From contig JALLLT010000010.1 in assembly GCA_025266875.1 (NCBI GenBank), positions 434,001 through 498,000 on the forward strand: a stretch of DNA of 64,000 nt, given 5' to 3'. The notes beneath the pieces were generated by a model that saw nothing but the letters and a program-made list of their open reading frames with translations, was not told where the DNA came from and did no database searches. Position 1 is the first letter of the stretch. Each line of letters opens with the position of its first letter. The position numbers and the translations under genes are program-made. Shown piece by piece: positions 33,532 to 45,234 of this stretch. This DNA is from Fennellomyces sp. T-0311. Taxonomy: Eukaryota; Mucoromycota; Mucoromycetes; Mucorales; Lichtheimiaceae.

Positions 33532-35620
33532 ATGGCCACGCATCCTTATGACAACAGTAAGCGACTATCAGTTTTTACAATGCGAAATGTCGTTGATCTA
33601 GGAATACTAGTGAACCTTATGAGACGACCACCATCGTATGACGGTTCGATCCGTGAATCAAGAGCGTCCTTTGAATTTTCAGACTCTGAGAGTTCGGTAG
33701 CAAGTGCAGATCTGCCGCAGCCACCGGAAAAAAATATTGAGGTACAATTTTTTATAACACATACAACCAGATTTGCATACAAAACAATGCTTTTTATGTT
33801 TGATAGTCGAGAGAACGTGTCAGCACAAAAACACTGTTACGTGCGATAATGTTGCCTGTGTTCAACATTCTTGCCACGATAGCACTGATTGGCGTCATTA
33901 TATTGATCTATATCCGAGCCGATGGACAGCCTGTCGATTATAAAATGGCTGGTCTATCAGTACCAACAGTGTTGGCTCTGGTCATGACATTGGTTGTCCT
34001 ATTCATTAGTGGTGGAATTGGATAGTATGTTAGTAACGGACGAATGTGATGTTTATTTTAATTTTTGTGTTTGATACGCAGTGCGGTTTCCGAGTACAAA
34101 TGGGCGCGGTTCCAAAGCAAGGCTGGTAAACTGGCGCTACTGGATGCTTACGATGCATGTTCGCGTGGCGTCGGTGGTACGTTGAGGCTGATAGAGTTCT
34201 GTTATGCCTTTTTTGATAAGTTTAATTTGACAATTCCAAAATAGGTGCCATTCGTGCGATACCTTCGCTACGAATGGATTTGGTATTAATTACGACCATT
34301 ATATTTTACCTTGGAATGGTTATCATTGGACCAGCGGCTCAAGGAATTATACATACACGAACCTATGATATTTGTGAAGAAGGCAATAGTACAGAGGTGT
34401 ATCCAGCGGATATCTCTTCAGAAGATCTTTCAACATACGACCAGAGCACTAAAGATCCCCGAAGTATCAAAGGTGTTGATGACTATACCATTGTGCAATA
34501 TGGATTTCGACAATTCCTCAATCTAAGGCCTTTGCAAATCATGTCGCCATGTCCAAAGAGCACTATCAACTGCACCTACGTTAACATTACCCTGCCACGT
34601 ATTACGACCGATTGCACGATGGGGTCCATAGACACGACACGGATACTTGACATATATCACAGTAACCTTACAAACACACGGGACTACTTTACCAATTATT
34701 CACCTTCAATACCTGCGTATTTCTACTCGGGGTCGATGGTTAATCGGACATACTACGACCTCAACAATCTTACACTTCCTTACGTACTAGCGGATAAACC
34801 GCCATTCAACGCAGAAGCTCGACGGATGATTGGTGACCAAAAGTTTGTGGCAGTGTCGTCGGGGAATACCATGGGGAGGGACTGGAACAGCAATTTTGAT
34901 AAGTTGCAAGTCCGGGAGTGTACGCTGAGATCAACTTACGACCGAACGCAACTGGTCGATACTCAAGGAGAAATCAACATTACAGTTTTATCGTCGGAAT
35001 CAGTCGACATGGATTACGACAACATTATCGGGAATAACGTTTTCCTAAGTCAATATGGTGGAGACAACAAGAAGACGAATGTGATGCTGAATTCGTATGC
35101 CCTCCAAATCAGTTTCATGCGATCGCTTATTATAAACGAACAGAACGTGATGCTATCCATGGCTGGTTGGTCATTCGATAACGTGCTCCAAGGGTTAGGA
35201 ACCCAAGTTGGATATACGTACAGCATAACTGGACCCAAACAGATGTTTCTGGGTCTCCCAGCTAGAGTGACAATTTGCCGACGTACCGACGTATTGTTTG
35301 CATTGGATAAGGGATCCTATCTCCCTTTGGCATTATGTCTCGTTATCCCGTTGATTTGGTGGGTTACGCAATGGGTATTAAGCTTATATAAGGTCAACGG
35401 CGTCTCGCGTGGTCATTCCCAGGTATCCTTGCTTGTCAGTGGACTCACTCCTGCAGCCCATGAAAAGATGCGTGGCACTATCCACGAGGATCAATACGCG
35501 ACAATGGCAGCAGCTAGCAAGATTAACGTAAAGTTTGGCGAGCGGATTTCGGATGGTCACCCTACCTTTGGATTGGCAGAAGAAGTTAATCCTATTGGTA
35601 TTAGACGGATGTCTTTTTAG
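33532..35620 (+). CDS. DUF3176-like polytopic membrane protein
   Basis: Four exons joined by short GT-AG introns (after KNIE, GGIG and RGVG). Four predicted membrane helices: LPVFNILATIALIGVIILIY, VPTVLALVMTLVVLFISGG, MDLVLITTIIFYLGMVIIGP, and near the C-terminus LALCLVIPLIWWVTQWVLSL. The cytosolic loop YKWARFQSKAGKLALLDAYD followed by SRGVGGAIRAI resembles the 'W-F...LxxxDxASRGxxGxxxLL' hallmark of fungal DUF3176. Between helices 3 and 4 is a ~300-residue, N-glycosylation-rich extracellular domain (several N-x-S/T, paired Cys). After the last helix, SQVSLLVSGLTPAAHEKMRG fits the family end. Function is unknown. ATG 33532 begins the first exon. Family assignment is moderate. Confidence 0.75.
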
Positions 35621-35770
35621 TTCTGTATAGTGTAGAAAGTATACATTGAAACTTAATCGCACTGTAATATCAACATGGCGGAAGTTCAATTATTTTTGTT
35701 CGTAAAATGGATTATTTTTTTCGCCCAAATGCTTTAGCTTTTCTCACCCCTTTTCCGTACAGTCCTTTGC

Positions 35771-37638
35771 ATGCGTCCATTTTCGAGTTTGCTATTTCTG
35801 TTGGCAAGCGTTGGACTTGCCCACTCTATTTCCCGTCCAGGATCCGTTTTGGAAATGTATTTTGGCATGATCCAGATAATCAGAATATTTTGCCCTTACC
35901 AGGAACGCGTTGTAGGAATTTGCGACAACAAATGTTAAAGGCAGCCCAAGTACAGGAGCCTGCAGTGGATGAACGATATGGTCCCTTTTACTTTGACCAA
36001 CCGGTGAACCATTCAGATACGTCATCTGGAACATTCAAGCACCGTTACTGGGCCAACTCTGACTGGTTTCAAAGTGGCGGTCCAGTGATACGTAAGCAAC
36101 ACTCTTCTTTACCCATCTAGATTCGGGAACTTATTTGAATAGTGTATAATGCTGGGGAGGCGGATGCAACCGATCGAGCAAAATATGTGACAAACTCCTC
36201 CATCGCACAACTGGCTCACCAGCTGAACGGTATTGTTATTGTGATGGAACACAGATGCTACGGAGAGTCGCAAATTGGAACGGTACACCCATTGTATTTG
36301 CCGATTACTTGTGATGTGTCTCATATTTGAGCATAGGATTATTCAGTTCAGTATCTGCGTACTCTGAATACGGAACAAGCACTGGAAGACATGGCAAACA
36401 TCATCCGGAACGTAAAGGTAAAGTATGCGCAAGGGTAAAGTATTCGGATCGTCAGCTGATACGGAAAAAGTTCCCATACTTGGAATCGGAATTACCTCCT
36501 GCACCTGAAACTAAGTGGATCATCTATGGTGGCTCATACAGTGGCAACCTTGCTGCTTGGATGCGATACCGCTACCCCGATATCGTATTCGCTGTAATCC
36601 CATCCTCGGCACCTGTGCAAATGAAATACAATTATTATGAGTATTTCAATACAATCCGAACATATGGTCCAGAGCATTGTGTCAACGCTATCGAACAAGT
36701 TGTACGCTATGTTGATCGTATCCTCTTTGGACTATTCGATGAGCCGAAGCAACAGCTCAAAGAAATATTTGGCGTCAAAGATTTGATACACGATGACGAT
36801 TTCGCAGAACGTGAGTCCGTCTTATACGATTATGATACAAAGACTAAGTTGTAATACCAGTGCTTACCTATCCACTTGGCTTGTGGCAGGAGATGTCCCC
36901 AACGAAAAATGCATTCGAGACTGAATTCTGCTCAGGCTTCGATGACGTCGATGATCTGCAAGGGTACTTAACTGCATATGGTGACTTTATAGCAAACTTG
37001 ACACAGACGGCATGCCAAGGGTATAAGTCCGTGAATGAGTGCATGGATACACATGATCCACGATCACCTATGTACACTGATCTCAAATCTGAAGTTCGAC
37101 CATGGATGTGGCAAACCTGTACAGAATATGCGTATTGGCAAACTGCGGATTTTTTCTGGCGTCCTACTTTGGTATCACGCAAGCTTACTACACAGTGGTA
37201 CCAACGACAATGTCCACTCATGTTTGGTGAACACAATGTGCCCTTCCGACCCGCGTGGCGCGAAATCAATACAGATTACAAAGGATGGAATATCAACATT
37301 GATCGAGCTTTCTTCATCGACGGTGAATGGGATCCTTGGAGAACTTTAAGTGTGCAAAGCGATAATGCTCCTACCAAAAGAATTCCAAGCAAAGATGCAT
37401 ACTATACCGTGCTACCAAAGGCTGTGCATCATTGGGTACGTCAAGCTGTTGAGATAGGCACGATACACCGCATACTTACATTTCAATACAGGACTTTTAC
37501 GTATCGGATCATGTGTCACCGGAAATAAGGAAGGTGCATCAGGATTTGTACAATGCAATCATCAAATGGATAGCAGAAGCAGATGGAAGTGTAGCTAATA
37601 ATCATACCAGTTTCAAGTACCAAAGGTTGTCACAATAA
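35771..37638 (+). CDS. Secreted serine peptidase, family S28 (lysosomal Pro-X carboxypeptidase / DPP2 type)
   Basis: Predicted exo-peptidase acting after proline. ATG 35771 opens a signal peptide (MRPFSSLLFLLASVGLAHS). A 59-nt intron (35857-35915) then moves to the frame of the mature enzyme (YGPFYFDQPVNHSD). Downstream exons give GGPVILYNAGEADATD, VIVMEHRCYGES, DYSVQYLRTLNTEQALEDMA, the catalytic Ser in GGSYSGNLAAWM, the Asp in FIDGEWDPWRTLS and the His in AVHHWDFYVSDH. Seven or so short introns. About 500 residues, normal for S28. Potential N-glycosylation sites agree with secretion. A degenerate copy lies 0.5 kb downstream (38125-38983). Confidence 0.9.
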
Positions 37639-38124
37639 AAAAAATAGTGTCTTGTATATACCTTACTTGGATGAATGGACCGCATCTTTATTCCAAATGA
37701 GCAGTCGGGAGGTAGGTAGGCACTTATGAATATAACTATTGCAAGGAAAATTATAATCCATTTCCGTATATGCCTGTGATCACAAAGTGGTGTCATGCAA
37801 AGAAATTAATACAGCACGGCGACTGCCCCACTTTACCGAACACAAGGACCTGACTGTCGCGGGCATATCAACCCAGAGTTTTGATATACAGAACACCGAG
37901 AAAATAAGTTTTTATATCCTTTTTATGCAACCCTTCGAACATGTAACCTTCTCCTAGTTCAATGTAGTTTTTAGCCAGAATAATTGGACTTTCTCAGGGG
38001 TTTTTCTAACCAGGATATCATATAGAAACGTTGATCTGACTCGAATTACCTGACAAGAATGCCAAGTACTTTTCAGTAAACGCGGCAGTAGCAGATAAAT
38101 AGAGTTAGGTTATAAGAATTTCAA
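37639..38124. other. Spacer between S28 gene and its pseudogene
   Basis: About 490 bp, AT-rich; no feature recognised. Confidence 0.4.
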
Positions 38125-38983
38125 CTAGATGCGCGATATGGTTCTTTTGCTTTAATCAACCGTTGGATAACTCGAATTACTCATTTGGGACATTTGAGAA
38201 TAGTTTCTGGGCGAATACGGATTGGTATGTAAGCGGCGGCCCAGTAATAAGTAAGCAGTATCCGAAATTGGCTACTATCGACAAATGCTTAACCATGTAT
38301 CAAATTTACAACGCCGGCAAGTTTGATGCATCTGGAAGATCAGTATTTGTGACCATCTCGCATATGAAACATCTTGATAAACTTCTGCGTGGTATTGTTG
38401 CTGTAATGGGACACAGAGTCTACGATGAATCTCGCACTGGATCGGTGGGCGTGGTATGACTAGGATTGACAACATCTTACCTTATTAGGTATCTAATGGT
38501 AAAATATAAGATTATTCCGCCCAGTATCCACGTACATTGCATATAGAGAAGATATTAATAGGTATAGCATCGATACTTAAGGTTGTCAAGATATATGATC
38601 TGAGGATAGTGTCAAATGTTTAAAGATTAACTGATATGGAAATAGTTGCCGAATCTGGAATTGGAATTGCCTCCTGTACCAGGGACGAAATGAATCGTCT
38701 ACGGCGGGGTATATAGTGGTAGCCTTGCTGCATGGATGCGATCTCGGCATTCAGATACTGTGTTGCTTTGGTTCCATCCTCAGTATCGCTGCAAGTTACA
38801 TATAACTTTCATGAATACTTCGACACAGTCCGAAAAAATGACCCAAAACACTGTGTCACCACGACTGAAGATGTTGTGTATCATATGGATTATACTCTAC
38901 TTGGATTATCCGACGAATCGAAAAGAATCTCAAGGAATTATTCGGCGTCAAAGATCTACGTATATCAGATTTCAAGCCGACTG
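38125..38983 (+). pseudogene. Decayed tandem copy of the S28 peptidase gene
   Basis: Fragments follow the intact gene upstream in order: LDARYGSF, then after a frameshift FNQPLDNSNYSFGTFENSFW, DWYVSGGPVI, YNAGKFDASGRSVFV, GIVAVMGHRVYDESR, DYSAQYPRTLH, and LELELPPVPGTK followed by an in-frame stop. Where the intact gene has GGSYSGNLAAWM this copy has GGVYSGSLAAWM: the catalytic serine is valine. The C-terminal half with the Asp and His is absent beyond a GVKDLR-like remnant. Clearly non-functional. Confidence 0.85.
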
Positions 38984-41900
38984 TGAAAGCGAATCTGTCA
39001 ACTTCGACTGCTCCAAGGTTTAGACATACTTTATCTGTTTAGTATAAACGTACATATTGTCACATAAATGCCTAGTAGATTGACACCTTCATAATTTCTA
39101 CTAAGTATCGTGCATGTATACCACTATCCAGGATATCATACCATAAGGTTCTACGCGCAAGTATACAAATATCGGTTTGAAATGTCGATACCACTGAAAA
39201 CAAGAAGACAATCAATTTTTAGCTGATGAGTCGTACGCAGCTTACTATTCGAATAAGTGTTATTGCACCAGTACATGAGCGCTAGTGCTCATATTCGTAC
39301 CTGATCTGGTTAGCAATATATGTTTTTACATGGAAACATGTTTACCAGACTTGAATACATCAAGCCTGTCGCGTGTACCTATTAAGATCAATTGTATCGT
39401 AAGTCCCGCAGAAAAAGTTGAAAACGTCTCTAGTAGCATTAAATTTACTCATTTTCCATTACCTACCCACTAGAAGTGAATGGTACGTACTGCGCCCGAT
39501 GAAACTCCTAAATTATTTTCATTGCATTGCATAACTAACGATATTTAAAGATATAAGTGAATTGACAAAAAGAAGGTCAAGCAATATCAAGCACAATAAG
39601 CGGCCGTTTTTACACCGAAGCTGAAAAACTATATTGTTTTTTGAGGTTATGGAAATACCATGAATGTACAAACCGCAAAAACTTCCTATACATACCTCAT
39701 ATGGTATTTTTGTAGTCTGTAACTGCGCACAGGAAAATGAACCCAAGCGGTATATTTGTACAGAAATAGGAAGAAAAGACGAAGAATTTATTCAATAATA
39801 AATGGGTCTTGGCAAAAAATAGTACGATGCCACACTTTTTAATGAGCATAAAGTCAACATGAGAGACTTCGGCCAGAGAAAGCAAATTGTCTGCAGCTTG
39901 ACTTGCATACAGCAAAATGCTAGTATAAATGGAGTGTAACGCCTCATTTCCTCAAGACAAGGGAAAAATGATCATCACGAAACGAAATTAAAAAACTAGA
40001 TGTCATACTGCCGTCCGTAGTTACGCTAGTACATATATTGTGCATCGTTTTTGGCATAATTAGACGTCAATCTTGTGCATATCCTCATTCGCAAAGAGTA
40101 CACCATATTTGTGTATTTCAGTCACACATATCCCAATGAAGCACCTGGCACGTTTAAATACGAAGCAATTTTAATGTGGTAGATCTCTTGATACTCTTGC
40201 GGACCGCCCATCGGAATAGCCAAGTGCCATACTAAGTCATTCAAAAACCTTTTGACAATAAGGAGGTTCCGCTAAAGAAATCCAAAAAAACGTATTGCAT
40301 AACTTTTGCCTTTCTACGAATTGAAAGCAGCAGTAATACCGTTCTTAAGTCTGTGTAGTTCACAACGAGAAGAGACCATCAGCTCACACAATCGATAAAA
40401 TTTTTGATTATACTTTACAGGATCAAAAGGCGTCCGCAGCTTTTATTCATTGCTCTTGATTTAAACATCAGGTACAATACAACCGTTCAGGACATCTATA
40501 TATCGACCGACACGATGTCCGGATGAAAGCAATGAAAATCCTTGGTTATTTGCCGAGGATTCACTCTGAACGACGCTCTCCTTATGTATGTAGTAAAATT
40601 GAACTGTATGAATAAGCTGTTTCTCTTACAGCCGATGTAGTTGGTTCATAGTCTGATCATCTGGCAGAAAGCAAATCAGGGCTTGCTCAGTGACCTTGAA
40701 AAACTTATCAAAAGTATGGTGCAAAATGAGTAGTAATGATATAGGTGCTACATGAATGGCCACCTATCAAAATCCTTAGTCATTCCGATGAGCATTTCTC
40801 GTCTTCAATATCGTGCAGTAACTGGATCAAGGTTATTGTAATGCCAAAATTTCACCTCTTACTTTCTGTGCAGAATGAAAACCATTTGCGTCCAATTTTT
40901 CATAAACTGGAGAGTATTCGATTTTGAAACTCTCTGTTGCGGTATCCTCGTTATTAGTATAGCAAGCCTACTTGCGCACAAAAAATATTCTTATAATCGC
41001 CGCAGCAATACAAACCCAATGCCAAGAAATAATCCCACTTGATAGAATGGCTCGAGGTCGTTATTGCCAATTGCGATACAAAACACAAAGCTCACCTTGC
41101 ATCACTGACGCTCAACTGAATCGAACTTATGAATGCTAGGCTCGGAAGGCGCGGAATCTGCAAATGGTCCCAAAAATTATATTCTTACTACTCGTAGATA
41201 TGTGTACGTGAAGCTTAAGAGTTACATTTGCGGATGTTTCGCCACTATAAATGGCCATGACCACTAACATGGTATTTAAAAAACGGATAGCCAGCGAACA
41301 GTTCTATTGCACCCTATAATCAAAAACTGTGGACCTCCTCTAGAATCTGGATAGCTTACGGAATGGCCCGACGAACGCAATTAAAGCAGTCCAAAAAACC
41401 GCCACATCGACGTTTTGACACTGTTGCGTAAGAGAGCACGATATAAAAAACGGAATGATTGCATCATTTACTCTCTATATCCTTGCTATGGATCAGAGGC
41501 TTCTGACAAAGAGAAACAAACGTGAAATCTGGATTGAAACGTAGGTGCCCCGCCTTAAATGAATTGCCGTATAAAGATGTCGAAATGATCCAAACACTTG
41601 TATATATATGGATGGACAAGATATACCACTTACAGGTCCACTTGTACTTACTCATAAGCGACGAACAAGCTTCTATACCAAAGATGAAGTACCACATGTT
41701 CTACCGCAAGCAAGACAGTGCACTGGCTAATCAACCTTACCTGGAATGACAATCGGTAGAGAAAAGAACCTTGATATTGCTGGGAGTTATTTGTATGTCT
41801 TTAACTGAAAAGTCCGACGACTCATAAGTACAATAATCGTTTTGCAAACTTTTTACGGAACAACCAGAAGTTGCTAAAAGGATAAGAAAGGAAGCATATG

Positions 41901-43941
41901 GAGAGTTTAATACATTTAATAAGCTATTGAAAATATATTAATGCAACTGCTACGCGTAATAATATTGTGTCATTAAACTGCAAATAGACCGGCTTTGTTG
42001 TCTGCCTTTCTTGATTTTAGTGACGTTATCAAGTGTAACCGCTCCCCCCATGTTCCGATCATTCAATTGTTTGACAGGTGACACCTGAATAAACCCAATT
42101 GAGCAAAAGAGCGTCAAGAAGAAACATATTGCTCAAATACAATCATGATAACGGCATTTCGTATATCATAGACTTACATATGACATTCAAAATAAGTATA
42201 AGGTTTTACTTATTCCATTTGTGGAACTGCCAAACGTACCTTATCAAAGCCCAGTAAACGCATGGGCACTTTGTTCAACACCACGTTTGGGTTTACACAG
42301 TAGCCAAATTCTCACAATGTATGTAATTCTATTTAGCCACATAATGCGTGTGATATAAAGTGTACACAGTACAAGCCAACCACATAAGGTATGTTTTGGA
42401 TGAGGCGCTGTCATGGTTGCATTTATGCCCCTACTTAAGGCGCGTTCGGATGCAAAAGTCATTTGGAGATATCGACTCTATCACTGAAAAACGCATTTTA
42501 AAAAGGTAGATCTGAGCTACTTTTGAGAAAGGAGTCAATCTCAAATAGCAACAAAAAACAGTTTTGTGCAGAATGCATTTTCGCTCTTTTAAACTTATAA
42601 GAAGTGCATCCTGGTGGTTACCCGAACACGCTCATGGTATCCGGCGGAAAGCTCCGTATACGGCTTCTTGGGAATATTTGAATGCACCGGTACCAAGATA
42701 CACACTAAAATCCAAAGTTACGGATTTATCTGTGCTCGTCTTCTCGCTTATCTATATTGCTTTACTAATCAATGATATGACATATTTATTGATAAGTGAA
42801 TACGTTAGATATCTATGCTCAGGTACCGGCTAAACCTGTAAGCAGTACATTTACGTGGTTTTTGTATAGATATTAGAGTCGGCGTCAGGTCAGTCTATTG
42901 TCACGCGTATTAGGACCCGGAGTTTACACAAATTCAGCAAAGTAGAAGCTTCTAGACAGACGGGCTAGATTATGAATGTGCGGGTAAGTTACGCCGTCTC
43001 CGAGTGAAGCCTTTTCGTGCCCAAAAAAATAGATACTCGTATGTGTATATGCGGCTAAATCATTCATCGAAACATTAGTAATAAGAGTCAGGAACAGCAC
43101 TTATTTGATGTAAATTACTGTAGCTCGACATGGGTGAGAGGATCAGATGCATCGAATAAAACAGAAAAGGTATACCTCAATGCAAACACGCAACAAAATT
43201 TAACAAAAAAAACTGATCTGCCACCACTTGTCTGTTTTAAATTGCGCCATATACATGTAGGATAGTCGAATAAACATGGGTCGAGAACTGGCGGAAATCG
43301 TATTGCTAAAGCCGCCATGCTTACAACCGACAAATAAACACCACCTGATGTTTGCATCTGTGCGAAAAGACAAGCTATGTACAAGCCCATGCGGTGTTAC
43401 CATTGGGAAAATCAGAACATTGGGCTGTGCTAGGGGCACGGACAATAAAGTTGGAACGTGTACTGAACTACAGATGGAAGGCGGAAAGCACCTGTTTTGT
43501 GTTCTACCGTTCCAATTCTCTGGACTGCTGTGAAACATCAGCAAGTTATATTACATATTTCACGGGAAAATGGGAATTTCTGGGCCAGTCATTCCTTTTC
43601 AATGCATATAAAGCGTAAAATGTGTGGGGAATGCGCACTTGTGTATCCAAAACGTCTATTGCAGATTATCTATTGTGTTGACGGATTTCATTTTTATTGC
43701 TTTTCAAAACAAGAGAACACAACATTATGGCGTAAGAACTGTATCACGGAAGATCAAACAAGGTATGCGACTGTGGTAACTCCCACGAACCCAAAAGTTT
43801 GATCGGAACACCTTGTTTTGTGAAACGACAAACGACAACTTTGTCTGAGCTTTCCGACAAAGGGCTGTGGTGTACACACACACACACACACACACACCTC
43901 TTTCAACGGGGTTTCTTTTTTTTTTACTCTTTCCTAAACCA
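38984..43941. other. 5-kb gene-free region
   Basis: AT-rich, only short random frames on both strands. The somewhat longer overlapping frames near 43115-43620 have no recognisable motif. No RNA gene seen. Contains an (AC)n microsatellite close to the methyltransferase start. Confidence 0.45.
43874..43897. repeat. (AC)n microsatellite
   Basis: Twelve AC units about 45 bp before the methyltransferase ATG, in its probable promoter or leader. Confidence 0.85.
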
Positions 43942-45112
43942 ATGGGGAATCGGATTTCTCGGAGGCAAAAGTCATCACGGGCAGGCAGCAGTACAGGTCA
44001 TGGCGATTCGTTTGATTTCGTAGATGGTGCCGTATCGACCTACAGTGCACCCAAATTCCCAGATCTGCCCAATTGCAACACGGAAGAAGAGATCGCACGT
44101 CAAAGAAGCGAACACTTTCTTTTGAAGCATATTTTTCAGCAGAGTTATTTTGCACCCGTAGAAGACTTGTTGCAAGACGCGAACACGGTCATACTTGACT
44201 ACGGACAGGGCAGCTGCGGTACTTGGGTTGTTGGTAAGAAAAAATGACATCCATACGTTGCTAGGTTTTTAAAGGTGTCTTAAGAAATGGCCAATGACTT
44301 TCCCAAACCAATGTTCTATTGCCTCGATATGCGAGAACAACCTAATCTTCAAGACATTTTACATATACCTCCAAACACTCATTTCGAGAAGGCAAATATA
44401 TTACATGGATTAAATCACACCGAAAATTCGTTCGACTTTTGTCATCAACGGATGATGCTGAGCGCTTACCATGGAGAAGACGTTGCCTACGTGATACGCG
44501 AAATGCATCGGCTGCTGAAACCTGGTGGATGGCTAGAGATGGTCGAAGTGAGTAGAACGTATTTTGGTTTGCCATTTCTGAAAAAAAAGGAACGATAGTA
44601 CGACCCGATACCAAAAAGAGCTGGCCCTCTTTTCACCAAGTTGACAGATACGCGTAATGTTTTTTCTTACAACGGCTAGTGTTTAGAGAGAGAGACTGAC
44701 TGAGAGTGTGATAGTCATTGCCTTTTTGAAGTCGCGGCACAAGTATCTGATTACTGGGCCCAAGCTACGACGATTCCTCAAGGAAGGTAACTTTCAAGAG
44801 ATACAATATGACTATGCGTCTATCCCAGTATGCTGGGGTGGCTATGTGGGAAAGCACATGTACGAGGTAAAAAACGAAAGCAATGGGCCAATGCCAGAAG
44901 CTGCCGTGCTAAGCCAATTTGAGTAGAATATTCTGACGGGGATGCGCTATGTGGGACCCTTAATATACAAAGAGTTATTTAATACCGAGGCGGAATTCGA
45001 TGAGGCCGAGTACGACGAGTTTGTCGACAAGGCGTTCGATGAATGTGTACAATATCAAACGTTTTTAAATGTCCACTGGGCTTATGGCAAAAAGGCATCA
45101 ACTGTACATTAG
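43942..45112 (+). CDS. SAM-dependent methyltransferase (class I, UbiE-like)
   Basis: Probable small-molecule methyltransferase. Substrate not predictable. ATG 43942 starts MGNRISRRQKSSRAG, whose MG start is N-myristoylation-like. Motif I is VILDYGQGSCGTWVVEMA. Later segments are MFYCLDMREQP, FEKANILHGL, FDFCHQRMMLSAY, EMHRLLKPGGWLEMVE, KLRRFLKEGNFQEIQY and VCWGGYVGKHMYE, ending FLNVHWAYGKK. A small 55-nt exon at 44599-44653 (YDPIPKRAGPLFTKLTDT) bridges the central part. The last intron (44867-44926, 60 nt) is in frame and ends with TAG, so a naive reading would truncate the protein at 44926; the true stop is 45110-45112. Motif I carries a Ser-Cys where G-x-G is usual, giving an atypical SAM loop. 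Confidence 0.8.
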
Positions 45113-45234
45113 ATCTATTAATAATATTACTTATACACACACAGAATCAGCGGAACTGTAATACAATCGAGTAATCTAGCCGCCGTGCATTTAAGAGGCC
45201 TCTCTTACCTTTTCAGCCCTTTCCCTTTGTTATT

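Noticed and set aside
33646..33660. tRNA B-box-like GGTTCGATCC
   Set aside because: Lies inside the DUF3176-like coding exon and no tRNA cloverleaf can be built; no tRNA gene was found in the window.
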